Positions 16,893 to 26,328 of a stretch of 64,000 nucleotides of DNA are shown here, one piece after another. Both the position numbers and the translations under genes were made by a program. Source of the stretch: Mycobacterium bourgelatii (lineage in GTDB: Bacteria; Actinomycetota; Actinomycetes; Mycobacteriales; Mycobacteriaceae); contig NZ_BLKZ01000002.1 in assembly GCF_010723575.1 (NCBI RefSeq), positions 310,001 to 374,000 on the forward strand. Reading direction: 5' to 3'. The notes under the pieces are model-generated. The model was not told the origin of the DNA, did no database searches, and saw only the letters and a program-made list of their open reading frames with translations. Position 1 is the first letter of the stretch; each line of letters starts with the position of its first letter.

Positions 16893-18621
16893 CTACTTGT
16901 AGCCCAGGCGGTGGGTGAGGCCGAGTAGTTCGAAGGCGTGGTGTTGTAGTGCGGTGGGGGTGGTGAATTTGGTGAACGTGGGCATGTCGTCGGCGGGCTG
17001 GATGTGGCTGGCGCAGATGGTGGCTAGGTCGGCGAGCAGGCTGGTGAAGCTGTGCACCGGGGTGTCGTCGGTGGTGCGTTTGCGGGAGGCTTTGGCTAGG
17101 GCGGCATCGGAACGTTGAGCGGGGGCAACGGGGTTGGTGCGTTTGGCGGCGGCTGCGGGTTTGTCGTGGTCGCGAAACAGCAGGGGGGCCAGGGCTTGTT
17201 TCATGTGCCAGCTGATGTAGTAGGACAGCATGCGTAGGAACATGTGGGCGCGGACCCGGTCGGCGAGGTGGTGGCGGATGGGTCGCACGTCAAGTTCACT
17301 GTTGAGGGTCCGGAAGAAGCGTTCGACGTCTTCGAGTCCCTTGTAGCGCAACACCACATCGTCACGGCCCAGGGCGGATTTGGGCAGGTTGGTACGCAGC
17401 ACGTAGATGCCGTCGAGGGCGGCTTCGGCGGCGATGGCGTCTTCGTTGCGGGTGAAGGTGAATGAGTTGTCGGTGATGGTGATGTGGAAGTGTTTGGCCA
17501 TCTTGTAGTGGTTGATCACCTTGCCTACCCGTAGCGCGATATCGTCTTTGCCGCGCAAGGGTCGGCGGGTTCGGGTGGTGGCGTCGGTAATGGCGGTGAG
17601 TTGTTTTCGGTGGCGGCCAACAGGTCTTGGCGTTTTGGGTGCGCTTTTGAGCTAGAGCGGGTTGTGGCAGCAGACCAGGCGTTCGCCGGGATAGTCCGGG
17701 GAGTTGATCTCAGCGAGGTCGTGTTCGTCGAACAAGCTCAGCTGCAGGGCGTCGGCTTGCACAAGGGCCTTGATCTGCGGGCGCGCAGCGCGGTGATCCA
17801 GTCCAGACCGGCAGGGCGTAGTTCCTCGGTGATGCGCGCGCTGGTGATCATGCCGCGATCGCCGACAAGGGCCACCCGCGACAGTCCGAACCGGTTTTTC
17901 AGCTTATTGATTTGGGCGGTCAACGTTTTCGGTCAGCGGTGTTGCCGTCGAACACTTCGATGGCAACCGGTATCCCGGCGGTGGTGGCCAGCAGCCCGTA
18001 GACGATCTGCAAACGTCCTTTGACCCCGTCACGGGCGTGTCCGATCTTGCCCAGGGGGCAGGTGCGGCCCTCAAAGGCCGCCGAGGACACGTCGTAGAGC
18101 ACTAGGGTGCCATCGTTCAGATGCCGGGCGGCCAGCGCGGTTTCGATGGCATCTTTGCGGGCCAGCGCCCAGTCCATCGCCGCGTACAGGTCGTCCTCAT
18201 CGGCCCCACTGACCCCCAGCACCTCGCCCAGTGAGCTGGTGGCGGTCTGGGTGCGCAAACCGCGTGCGGTGGCCAGCTTGGATTCCGGGGCGATGACCTG
18301 GGCTACCAGCATCGCGGTGACCAGGTCGCGCCGCCGCGATGGTGTCGCGTCGATGAGATCTTCGACGCCCAGGGTCCGGGCGGTGCCCAGCACTGCGGCC
18401 ACGTGCCCATGGGGCAGGCTGCGGGAGACCTCAAACGACTCGGCCAGATCCCGCGTGGCCGGCAGGCCTTTGAGGGCACGCTGTAGCTTTTCCACCTTGC
18501 GCTCGGGCCAGTGTGACAAGTTGGCCAGGGTGCGTGTTTTGACTTTGCCGTTGTCGCGGTAGGACTCCCGCAACAGCACCGCTGGCGGTGACCCACGGTT
18601 GGGAACCCGAGTCACGTACAT
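16893..18621 (-). pseudogene. IS1634-family transposase, frame-broken
   Basis: The N-terminal part (18621 to about 17930) starts MYVTRVPNRGSPPAVLLRES and has GTLVLYDVSSAAFEGRTCPLGK and VEVFDGNTAD-type motifs of IS1634/IS4-group transposases. The middle has VALVGDRGMITSARI, and the C-terminal part (17558-16893) contains FRTLNSELDVRPI and HHLADRVRAHMFL. The breaks near 17930, 17793, 17653, 17635 and 17610 are each restored by adding one C or A to a short run. As written no full transposase is made. If the contractions are consensus errors, the element is intact. Confidence 0.8.
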
Positions 18622-18777
18622 GATTACTTTATATCAACTTATCCGCGCTATATCTACGATATGCCAAGTTAACACGCCGAGCAATGCCATGCATAATACA
18701 TGACTACATTAGTACGCCCGCATGAACGCCAAACACCTGCTCACGAACAACATCGGGGATTCAGAACCCACTCAGCG

Positions 18778-18794
18778 GGGGGAACTACGGCCTA
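18778..18794 (-). repeat. IS1634-type terminal inverted repeat, right
   Basis: Read on the minus strand this is TAGGCCGTAGTTCCCCC, the partner of the left end. The sequence just outside (GCGCTATGACC) probably belongs to the original 3' end of the DapB-like gene. Confidence 0.7.
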
Positions 18795-18837
18795 GCGCTA
18801 TGACCATCCACGTCGACGGTGGAATCGGGTCCTTCCG

Positions 18838-19440
18838 ATGACGGGGTCATTGCGAGACCGGCAGCGCGCACAGGTCCGGGCCGACATCAGACGAGCGGCG
18901 TTCCGGCTGTTCATCGAGCGAGGCTATGACCGCGTGACGACCGAGGAAATCGCTGTGGCCGCGGGCGTTTCGCCGCGTACGTTCTTCCGGCACGTGCCGA
19001 CCAAGGAAGAACTGTTGCTGGCGCCGGTGCGCCACGGCGGTGCGGCGATCGTCAACCTGCTGGAGCAACGGCCCGCCAACGAGTCGCCGGACGTCGCGCT
19101 CATCAACGCCATCGTCACGCGCACCCGCTCGTTCGACGAGGCCGATACCGAGGAATGGCGGGAAGCGCTGCTCGTCGCCCCTGAGCTGCTCGGCAAGCTC
19201 ACGGTGCACACGCCCGCCGACAAGGAGCGGGCGACGAAGTTGATCGCCGAACGCATGGGCTGCGACCCCGACGTCGATATCCGGCCCGGGCTGCTGGTTC
19301 AACTGTGCTTCGCCGCAGCCGATTTCGGGTTCCAGCAGTGGGTGCGGCAGTCCAAGGCGGTCCAGCCGCTGGACAGCTACGTCACCGAGGCGCTGGAAGC
19401 GTTGAAGAGCCGGCACTGGAAGAGGAGGCCGACCGCGTGA
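18838..19440 (+). CDS. TetR-family transcriptional regulator
   Basis: This 200-residue protein has the N-terminal TetR helix-turn-helix (residues about 10-55: RADIRRAAFRLFIERGYD, VTTEEIAVAAGVSPRTFFRH, PTKEEL) and a helical ligand domain. ATG 18838 is used; no strong Shine-Dalgarno is visible. It now starts 43 bp after the IS1634 element, which separates it from the DapB-like gene it probably followed and may have regulated. Loss of its upstream region could change its expression. Ligand unknown. Confidence 0.82.
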   Translation: MTGSLRDRQRAQVRADIRRAAFRLFIERGYDRVTTEEIAVAAGVSPRTFFRHVPTKEELLLAPVRHGGAAIVNLLEQRPANESPDVALINAIVTRTRSFDEADTEEWREALLVAPELLGKLTVHTPADKERATKLIAERMGCDPDVDIRPGLLVQLCFAAADFGFQQWVRQSKAVQPLDSYVTEALEALKSRHWKRRPTA

Positions 19441-19466
19441 CGGACACGTACAGGGTCGTCGGGCGG

Positions 19467-19472
19467 TAGGAT
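19467..19472 (+). promoter_or_regulatory. -10-like TAGGAT, leaderless configuration
   Basis: TAGGAT ends 6 nt before ATG 19479 of the antitoxin gene, so the toxin-antitoxin operon is probably transcribed as a leaderless mRNA independent of tetR. Confidence 0.5.
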
Positions 19473-19478
19473 AGATGT

Positions 19479-19706
19479 ATGGCCAAAAGTAAGATTTCTG
19501 TGACGGTGGAGGAATCTGTGCTCGCCGCGGCTGATGCAGACGCCAAGGCGGCCGGCTTGAACCGATCGGAGTTAATCGAGCGGGCGCTGCGCAATGAGCA
19601 TCTCCGCCTAGCGCTGCATAGCTACACCACGAAGACCGTTCCAGCGTTGAACATCGACTCGTATGCCACCCATGTTCACCAGGCCAATCGGACCGCAGGT
19701 CTGTGA
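19479..19706 (+). CDS. Type II antitoxin, ribbon-helix-helix (MazE-like)
   Basis: This 75-residue protein starts AKSKISVTVEESVLAAADAD, a ribbon-helix-helix strand followed by helices (GLNRSELIERALRNEHLRLAL). The C-terminal tail of about 30 residues (TVPALNIDSYATHVHQANR) would wrap the toxin. It should bind its own promoter and neutralise the product of the next gene. Its stop overlaps the toxin start (GTGA, 19703-19706), the coupling typical of type II modules. The -10 box 6 nt upstream suggests leaderless expression. Confidence 0.72.
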   Translation: MAKSKISVTVEESVLAAADADAKAAGLNRSELIERALRNEHLRLALHSYTTKTVPALNIDSYATHVHQANRTAGL

Positions 19707-20005
19707 TCACCCCTGGCGACATCGCTCCCCGACTCGACACCGACCGCCAGCTCTACGTCGCGGTCCTGTCCAACTCGATTCACCTCGCCGCCGACACCGG
19801 ACGGCTAATCACCTGCCCGTTTGTTCCCGGCCCGATTCCGGACGACGTCATGGCGATGGTGGTCACGGTCGACCAGCCGCAAGGCACTCTCTTACCAGAG
19901 TTGGTGCAATGGCTACCGAGCTCAGCACTCGATGAGCCGATTGGTGCCATTGGCGAAAATGCCCTGCGCGAGACGACATCGATTGTCACCGCGCTCATCT
20001 CTTAG
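19703..20005 (+). CDS. Type II toxin candidate (CcdB/MazF-like fold)
   Basis: This 100-residue protein starts from GTG 19703, overlapping the antitoxin stop by 4 nt. The sequence (RQLYVAVLSNSIHLAADTGR, ITCPFVPGPIPDDVMAMVV, TLLPELVQWLPSSAL, ETTSIVTALIS) has the strand pattern of the CcdB/PemK/MazF superfamily: a YVAVLSN first strand, long loops and a C-terminal helix. Which target it acts on (RNA cleavage or gyrase) cannot be decided. The call rests on order, size, coupling and fold pattern more than on catalytic motifs. The convergent dehydrogenase gene ends 3 bp later. Confidence 0.62.
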   Translation: MITPGDIAPRLDTDRQLYVAVLSNSIHLAADTGRLITCPFVPGPIPDDVMAMVVTVDQPQGTLLPELVQWLPSSALDEPIGAIGENALRETTSIVTALIS

Positions 20006-20008
20006 AGC

Positions 20009-20995
20009 TCATCGAGCCTGCGCTTCGGGATTGGCGATCCGGGCAGGGGTGCCGTCCAACCAGGCTACCACGGCCTCGACCGTGTCGGTATAGAAGACGC
20101 TGAGCATCTCGCGGGTCACATAGCCCAAGTGCGGCGCCAGCGTCACGTTCGGTAGCGATCGCAACGGGTGATCGCGCGGAAGTGGTTCTACGTCAAAGAC
20201 ATCCAGCCCGGCCCCGGCGATGCAGCCGGTCCGCAGCGCCTCGATCAGTGCCTCCTCTTCCACGATCGGTCCACGAGACGTGTTGATCAGGTACGCGTTT
20301 GGCTTCATCGCTGCGAACTCCGACTCTCCCACCAGACCACGTGTGCGTTCGGAGAGTACGACGTGTATGGAGACCACATCGGATTCAGCAAAGAGCGCCG
20401 ACTTCTCAACCCTCCGTGCACCAACCGACGCTGCGGTTTCCGCCGTGAGGTTCTGACTCCACGCAATGACCTCCATGCCAAAGGCTTTCGCGTACTCGGC
20501 CATGCGTTTGCCGACTCGGCCGAGTCCCACTAGCCCAAGAGTCTTGCCGGACAGCGTCATACCCGTGGTGGTCTGCCAGCCACCTTCGCGCATGCGGCGG
20601 TGTTCCTCCGCCAAATTGCGCACCGTGGCAATCAGCAGCCCCCACGCGAACTCCGGTGTGGCGTCCCGGACGGAACGGAATCGCGGGTGGGCAAAGTCCG
20701 AATGTGCCACCAGGACACCGTTTTCGGTGGCCGCTGCCAGGTCCAGGTTGGGCAGGCTGCGACCAACGATGGTGATGAGCTTGAGGTTCGGCAACCGCTC
20801 GATCAGGCTGCGCGTGAATGCCATCCGCTCTCGCAGGGTGCAGACCACGTCGAACGGCCGCAGCTGCTCGGCGGCCTCCGCCTCGGACAGGTGCCGGTCG
20901 AAAGACGTGATCTCGGCCCGACTCTGTACCGGTGACCAGTCTGCGAGTTGTAAAGCCGCACCGGCATAGTCGTCGAGGATCGCCACCCGCCGCAC
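20009..20995 (-). CDS. D-2-hydroxyacid dehydrogenase (NAD-binding)
   Basis: The 328-residue protein has the D-isomer hydroxyacid dehydrogenase fold: cofactor loop LGLVGLGRVGKRMAEYAKAF (near residue 150), catalytic Arg in LINTSRGPIVEEEAL, Glu in GLDVFDVEPLP and His in LAPHLGYVT. It should interconvert a 2-oxoacid and a D-2-hydroxyacid with NAD(H) or NADP(H). ATG 20995 lies 9 bp after the stop of the upstream amine oxidase gene, so the two form an operon. An oxidase making a carbonyl product followed by a reductase is a sensible pair, but the substrate is not known. Confidence 0.85.
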   Translation of the reverse strand: MRRVAILDDYAGAALQLADWSPVQSRAEITSFDRHLSEAEAAEQLRPFDVVCTLRERMAFTRSLIERLPNLKLITIVGRSLPNLDLAAATENGVLVAHSDFAHPRFRSVRDATPEFAWGLLIATVRNLAEEHRRMREGGWQTTTGMTLSGKTLGLVGLGRVGKRMAEYAKAFGMEVIAWSQNLTAETAASVGARRVEKSALFAESDVVSIHVVLSERTRGLVGESEFAAMKPNAYLINTSRGPIVEEEALIEALRTGCIAGAGLDVFDVEPLPRDHPLRSLPNVTLAPHLGYVTREMLSVFYTDTVEAVVAWLDGTPARIANPEAQAR

Positions 20996-21004
20996 GCGGC
21001 CAAC

Positions 21005-22372
21005 CTACCCGGCGGCCAGGATCTCGTCGGCGGCACGCCGGCCGGAGCGGATCGCGCCGTCCATGTATCCGCTCCACTCCTGCACGGTCTCGGCCCCGGC
21101 CCAATGGATGCGCCCTACCGGCTCGGCCAGTGCCTTGCCGAACTGAGTCAACGCGCCCGCCGCGAGGCGACCGCCGTAGCAGCCGCGGGTGAATTCCTCG
21201 GCATTCCAGTCCTGTTCGACGATGTCGAAGGGCTCTGCGGCCTGGGGCCCGAAGTACTTCACCAGCGTGTCAACGACGAGCTTGTGGCGCTGCTCCTTCG
21301 GCAACTCGGCCGCCGCTCGGGCATGCGCGCCGTCGATGAACCCGACCAGTACCCCGCAGGACCCGTCCGGTGGGGAGTTGTCCATGACGAGGTTGAATGC
21401 GTCGTCGAGGCTGGTCACTAGGCCACTCAAACCGTCGTCCCGCCAGAACGGCCTCGGATAGCCCACATGGATCTTGATCACCGATCCCGCGGGGAACTGC
21501 TGGGTCAGGGCGTCACGCGCGGCCGGGAGTGGCGGCAGGTAACGGATCCGTCCTGCCAGGGTCGGCGGAATCGCGACGATGACGTGACGACCCGTCACCG
21601 TGTCCGAGGTGCTGGCCTCGGCGTCCTCGTAGCTGACCGTGACGCCGTCGCCCGTCGCGGCGATGGTCCGTACCACGGCGCCGAGCTGGACTCGGTCACC
21701 AAGCTCCTCGGCCATCCGTTCGGAAATGCGGTGCGTCCCCCCTACCACGCGGAGCTCCTGGGCCCCGCCGGTGACGGCGAGCAACGACGCCAGGCCGTTG
21801 CCGGAGCGGATGTAGAAGAGAAAGTGCAGCAACGAAAGCTCTGGGGTCTCCGCGCAGAACAGGGTCGGTACGATGAGCCGGAAGAACCGCAGCGCCACGG
21901 AATCGGTCGTGTTTGCGGATAGCCAGCCGTCGAAGGTCTGCCGGTCCAGGTCGGCCGCTTCGGGCGCCTGCCACGGCGAGGTGATCGGAACCGACGCCGC
22001 CAAAGTCTCGAGTTCGCCCCAGACCCGATAGATCTCGGCGACATTTTCCTGCGGGAGGCCGAAGCTCGCGTCGGAGTAGCGCAGCGCGGCACCGTCGACG
22101 AAGGTGATTGCCTCACCGGTGTCGTAGGTGGGGAAGGTTTCCAAACCGAGTTCGGCGATCAACTCGAGCACCACGTCCTGACCCGGTCCCACCCACTGGC
22201 CGCCCAGCTCGACCGGCACGCCGTTGCTCAAGAACCCGCCGAAATTGCGGCCCCCGACGCGGTCCCGGGCTTCGAGAACGCGCACCGTCTTCCCGGCGGC
22301 GACCAGCTTGCGGGCCGCGGAAAGACCGGCGAGCCCGGCGCCTACGACGACGACATCCAGTTCGTACCGCAT
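21005..22372 (-). CDS. FAD-dependent amine oxidase (AofH-like)
   Basis: At 455 residues it has the FAD-binding VVVVGAGLAGLSAARKLVAAG, RDRVGGRNF and ELGGQWVGPGQD. The C-terminal FAD contact is HWAGAETVQEWSGYMDGAIRSG. These are the features of flavin monoamine oxidases, and it resembles M. tuberculosis AofH. The Cys used by eukaryotic MAO for covalent FAD is not evident at the usual place (AETVQEWSG), so FAD is probably non-covalent. ATG 22372 starts directly before the Rossmann strand. Its start is 56 bp from the divergent NRPS gene. The downstream hydroxyacid dehydrogenase is in the same operon. Confidence 0.85.
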   Translation of the reverse strand: MRYELDVVVVGAGLAGLSAARKLVAAGKTVRVLEARDRVGGRNFGGFLSNGVPVELGGQWVGPGQDVVLELIAELGLETFPTYDTGEAITFVDGAALRYSDASFGLPQENVAEIYRVWGELETLAASVPITSPWQAPEAADLDRQTFDGWLSANTTDSVALRFFRLIVPTLFCAETPELSLLHFLFYIRSGNGLASLLAVTGGAQELRVVGGTHRISERMAEELGDRVQLGAVVRTIAATGDGVTVSYEDAEASTSDTVTGRHVIVAIPPTLAGRIRYLPPLPAARDALTQQFPAGSVIKIHVGYPRPFWRDDGLSGLVTSLDDAFNLVMDNSPPDGSCGVLVGFIDGAHARAAAELPKEQRHKLVVDTLVKYFGPQAAEPFDIVEQDWNAEEFTRGCYGGRLAAGALTQFGKALAEPVGRIHWAGAETVQEWSGYMDGAIRSGRRAADEILAAG

Positions 22373-22428
22373 CGAACCCACGGTAGACCAGAGCCACGTC
22401 GGCGCCGGGGTTCGCGTAAGAATATTGC

Positions 22429-25400
22429 GTGCTCCCCGCGCAGTACGTCTTGTCGGCTGACGCACCCAGTCCGCGAACGCTGATCGACATCATCAACGAA
22501 ACCGCAGCACGCTACCCGGATGCGGCCGCGATCGACGACGGCGAGGTCCAGCTCACCTACAGCGAGCTGCTCGAGGACATGAAGGACAGCGTGGAGTGGC
22601 TGGCCGCCAGGGGTGTGGGTCGCGGGGACCGGATCGGGGTGCGGATGCCCTCGGGCAGCTATTCGCTGTACGTGGCGATCCTGGCCATCTTGGCCACCGG
22701 CGCGGCGTACGTGCCCGTCGACGCCGACGACCCCGACGAACGCGCGGAATTGGTTTTCGGCGAGGCCGGAGTCGTTGCGGTCATCACCGAGAACGGCATT
22801 CACCGCACCCTCGGCTCATCGAGGGGCTGGCGCGCCGGCAACCCGCTGGCACGGGACGATGCATGGATCATCTTCACGTCCGGTTCCACCGGCACGCCCA
22901 AAGGGGTCGCCGTCACGCACCGCAGTGCCGCCGCGTTCGTCGACGCCGAGGCGCAGATCTTTTTGCGGGACAACCCCATTGGACCGGGCGACCGGGTGCT
23001 TGCCGGGTTGTCGGTGGCCTTCGACGCCTCCTGCGAAGAGATGTGGCTGGCCTGGCGTCACGGCGCCTGTCTGGTGCCCGCGCCGCGGTCACTGGTGCGC
23101 AGCGGCATGGACCTGGGGCCGTGGCTGGTCACCCGGGACGTGACCGTGGTGTCCACGGTGCCGTCGTTGGCCGCGCTGTGGCCCGCGGAAGCTCTGGAAG
23201 CGGTGCGGCTGTTGATCTTTGGCGGCGAAGCCTGCCCACCAGAGCTGGCCGAGCGGCTGGTGGTGGACGGGCGTGAGGTGTGGAACACCTACGGGCCCAC
23301 CGAGGCGACCGTGGTCGCCTGCGCGACCAAGCTCGACGGCGTCGGCCCCATCAGCATCGGACTGCCCCTGGCCGGGTGGGATCTGGCCGTCGTCGACAAG
23401 GACGGCGAACCTGTCGGCTACGGCGAGGTCGGCGAGCTGGTGATCGGCGGGGTGGGTCTGGCCCGCTACCTCGACCCGGACAAGGACGCCGAGAAGTACG
23501 CGCCGATGCCGACCCTGGGGTGGGCGCGCGCCTACCGCAGCGGTGACTTGGTACGCCTCGAAGAGGACGGCCTGTACTTCTGCGGGCGCGCCGACGACCA
23601 GGTGAAGGTCGGCGGTCGCCGCATCGAACTCGGCGAGGTCGACGCTGCGCTGGTGAACCTGCCCGGGGTCAGCGGCGGAGCCGCGGCAGTCCGCCAAACC
23701 GGCACGGGCACGTCGGTGCTGGTCGGCTACGTGGTCAGCACCGACCCGCTGTTCGACATCGCGGCCGCTCGCAGCCGGCTCGCCGAACATCTGCCCGCCG
23801 CGCTGGTGCCGCGGCTGGTACGCATCGACGAACTGCCCACCCGCACCTCCGGCAAGGTCGATCGGGACGCGTTGCCGTGGCCACCACCTGGCAGCACCGA
23901 CACCGAGGACGTCCCCCAGCTGGCCGGCACCGCGGGCCGCCTGGCGGAACTGTGGCGCGAACTTCTCGGCGTGACGGTGGCCGATGCCGAGGCCGACTTT
24001 TTCGCGCTCGGGGGCGGCTCACTGGCCGCCGCGCAACTGGTCGCCGCACTGCGGCAGCAGTACCAGCAGATCACCGTCGCGGACCTGTACGACCACCCGC
24101 GACTCGGTTCGCTCGCCGGGTTTCTCGACGAACTCGACCCGCCACCGCAGGTCACCGAACGCGTGGTGCGACCCACCCCCCGACTGGCCCAGCTGATCCA
24201 GCTCGGCGCGGCCCTGCCGTTGGCGACGCTGGCCGCGCTGCAGTGGGTTACCTGGCTGGCGTTGGGGAACAACATTGCCCGTGCTCTACATGTGCTGCCC
24301 TGGACGGTCGCGGTGAACTGGCGGGTCGTCGCGGTGGCGTTCCTCATGTTCGTGACGCCGTTGGGCCGGATGGGCATCGCGGTGCTGTTCGCCCGCGTCC
24401 TGCTGTGGAACGTCAAGCCCGGCAGCTACCCGCGGGGCGGCTCGGTCCATCTGCGGGTGTGGTTCGCCGAGCGGCTGGCGCAGGCCAGCGGCGCCGAGAA
24501 CCTGGCCGGGGCACCGTGGCTGGCCTACTACGCGCGGGCGCTGGGCGCCGAGATCGGCAAGGGCGTCGACCTGCACTCGATGCCGCCGGTGACGGGTCTG
24601 CTCAAGGTCGGGCAACGCAGCGCCATCGAACCCGAAGTCGACCTGTGTGGCCATTGGATTGACGGGGACGTATTCCATCTCGGCACGATCACCATCGGCA
24701 ACGACGCGACGATCGGCGCCCGGACCACGCTGCTGCCCGGCGCCGTCGTAGGTAAGAACGCCGACGTGGCGCCGGGTTCGGGAGTCGTCGACAAGATCAA
24801 GAACGGCCAGTACTGGAAGGGTTCGCCGGCGGCGAAGTCCGGTCGGGTCAACCATCCCTGGCCCGACGAACGACCGGCGCCCAGGTCGCACTGGGTGGCC
24901 ATGTACGGCCTGACCTCGCTGGTACTCGCCGGCCTTCCCCTGCTGGCGGTCGCGACCGGCCTCACGGTGATCGGGTTCGCCGTGCACCGCACCCGCAGTC
25001 TGGCGGAGGCGGTGCTGCCCGCGCTGCTGTGGACGCCGGTGGCGACGCTGGCCGCGCTGGCTGTCTACGCGCTGGTGACCGTGGTCGGGGTGCGGGTGTT
25101 GTCGATCGGGCTGCGCCAGGGCTACCACCCGGTGCGCAGCCGCGCCGGCTGGCAGCTGTGGACCACCGAACGGCTGATGGACGCCGCCCGCATCTACCTG
25201 TTCCCGCTGTATGCCAGCCTGGCGACGCCGGTTTGGCTGCGCATCCTGGGCGCCCGGGTCGGCCGCGGTACCGAGATCTCCACGGTGCTGCTGACCCCGA
25301 AGTTCTCCGTGATCGAGGACGGGGCGTTCCTCGCCGACGACACCATGGTCGCCTCCTACGAACTCGGCGGCGGGTGGATCTACGCGGCCGAGACGACCGT

Positions 25401-26328
25401 CGGCCGACGCGCCTTCCTCGGCAATTCCGGCATCACCCAGCCGGGCCGACGGGTGCCCGACGACGGGTTGGTGGCCGTGCTGTCCGCAACGCCGCCGAAG
25501 GCCAAGCGCGGCTCGTCCTGGCTGGGCAGTCCCCCGATGCGGCTGCGCCGGCGCCCCGCCGAGGCCGACGTCGCAACCACCTACGAGCCACCGACGCGGT
25601 TGAAGGTGATGCGCGCGGCGGTCGAGATCTGCCGACTGCTGCCGGTCGTGGTGACCGCGCTGATCGGCCTGGCGGTGCTGGGCACCCTTCAGCTGCTGGC
25701 GTTGCGGTTCGGCTTTTGGTGGACGGCACTGTGCGGCGGCCTGGTGCTACTGGCCGCCGGTGTGATCGCCGGCGCGGCCACTGCCGCCGTGAAATGGCTT
25801 GTCGTGGGTCGGATCAACGCCAGCGAGTTCCCGCTTTGGTCGTCATTCGTGTGGCGCAATGAGCTTGCCGACACGTTCGTGGAAACCGTTGCCGCGCCAT
25901 GGTTCGCGCGCGCCGCCAGCGGCACGCCGGTGCTTAACCTGTGGCTGCGCGCCCTGGGCGCCAAGATCGGTCGCGGCACCTGGTGTGAAACCTATTGGCT
26001 ACCAGAGGCGGATCTGGTCAGCCTGGGTTCCGGTAGCACGGTCAACCGCGGCTGCGTGGTGCAGACCCATCTCTTCCACGACCGGATCATGCGGATGGAC
26101 AGCGTCGTCCTCGAACCGGGGGCCACGCTGGGCCCGCACTGCGTCGCGCTGCCCGCGGCCCGGTTGGGCGCGGGAGCGACCGTCGGGCCGGCGTCGCTCG
26201 TGGTGCGCGGCGACGTGGTACCGGGATCGACCCGCTGGCAGGGCAATCCGATCCGCCCGTGGGATTTGCGCCGCAAGAAGTCGGGGCGCAAGAACACCGC
26301 CGACCCCGTCGAGAGCCCGGCCGCGTGA
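22429..26328 (+). CDS. Pls/PosA-family membrane-bound non-ribosomal peptide synthetase
   Basis: This 1,299-residue single-module protein starts with an adenylation domain (1 to about 490; IIFTSGSTGTPKGVAVTH at 146, FDAS near 198 with the Asp that holds the alpha-amino group, NTYGPTEATV at 286, GRADDQVKVGGRRIELGEVD, Lys in TRTSGKVDRDAL at 469). A carrier domain follows (about 505-580; FFALGGGSLAAAQL, pantetheine Ser near 531). The rest has about six membrane helices in three pairs (590-660, 823-890, 1065-1125), alternating with three hexapeptide-like soluble domains. There is no canonical condensation or thioesterase domain. This is the architecture of epsilon-poly-L-lysine synthetase and relatives. 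The GTG start sits 56 bp from the divergent amine oxidase; the stop overlaps the peptidase start. Confidence 0.9.
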   Translation: MLPAQYVLSADAPSPRTLIDIINETAARYPDAAAIDDGEVQLTYSELLEDMKDSVEWLAARGVGRGDRIGVRMPSGSYSLYVAILAILATGAAYVPVDADDPDERAELVFGEAGVVAVITENGIHRTLGSSRGWRAGNPLARDDAWIIFTSGSTGTPKGVAVTHRSAAAFVDAEAQIFLRDNPIGPGDRVLAGLSVAFDASCEEMWLAWRHGACLVPAPRSLVRSGMDLGPWLVTRDVTVVSTVPSLAALWPAEALEAVRLLIFGGEACPPELAERLVVDGREVWNTYGPTEATVVACATKLDGVGPISIGLPLAGWDLAVVDKDGEPVGYGEVGELVIGGVGLARYLDPDKDAEKYAPMPTLGWARAYRSGDLVRLEEDGLYFCGRADDQVKVGGRRIELGEVDAALVNLPGVSGGAAAVRQTGTGTSVLVGYVVSTDPLFDIAAARSRLAEHLPAALVPRLVRIDELPTRTSGKVDRDALPWPPPGSTDTEDVPQLAGTAGRLAELWRELLGVTVADAEADFFALGGGSLAAAQLVAALRQQYQQITVADLYDHPRLGSLAGFLDELDPPPQVTERVVRPTPRLAQLIQLGAALPLATLAALQWVTWLALGNNIARALHVLPWTVAVNWRVVAVAFLMFVTPLGRMGIAVLFARVLLWNVKPGSYPRGGSVHLRVWFAERLAQASGAENLAGAPWLAYYARALGAEIGKGVDLHSMPPVTGLLKVGQRSAIEPEVDLCGHWIDGDVFHLGTITIGNDATIGARTTLLPGAVVGKNADVAPGSGVVDKIKNGQYWKGSPAAKSGRVNHPWPDERPAPRSHWVAMYGLTSLVLAGLPLLAVATGLTVIGFAVHRTRSLAEAVLPALLWTPVATLAALAVYALVTVVGVRVLSIGLRQGYHPVRSRAGWQLWTTERLMDAARIYLFPLYASLATPVWLRILGARVGRGTEISTVLLTPKFSVIEDGAFLADDTMVASYELGGGWIYAAETTVGRRAFLGNSGITQPGRRVPDDGLVAVLSATPPKAKRGSSWLGSPPMRLRRRPAEADVATTYEPPTRLKVMRAAVEICRLLPVVVTALIGLAVLGTLQLLALRFGFWWTALCGGLVLLAAGVIAGAATAAVKWLVVGRINASEFPLWSSFVWRNELADTFVETVAAPWFARAASGTPVLNLWLRALGAKIGRGTWCETYWLPEADLVSLGSGSTVNRGCVVQTHLFHDRIMRMDSVVLEPGATLGPHCVALPAARLGAGATVGPASLVVRGDVVPGSTRWQGNPIRPWDLRRKKSGRKNTADPVESPAA

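Larger units (their letters stand above)
16825..18794. mobile_element. IS1634-family insertion sequence
   Basis: The transposase region is bounded by inverted ends. The left end reads TAGCCCGTAGTTCCCCC at 16825-16841; the right end, read on the minus strand from 18794, gives TAGGCCGTAGTTCCCCC. That is 16 of 17 positions identical. The element is about 1,970 bp and its transposase runs on the minus strand. A clean target duplication is not obvious; CGC flanks both sides if the element is taken as CTAG to CTAG. It sits across the 3' end of the DapB-like gene and upstream of tetR. Confidence 0.75.

Noticed and set aside
18622..18777. Separate small genes between the IS1634 transposase start and tetR
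   Set aside because: The inverted repeat shows this AT-richer stretch belongs to the IS, and no frame has support.
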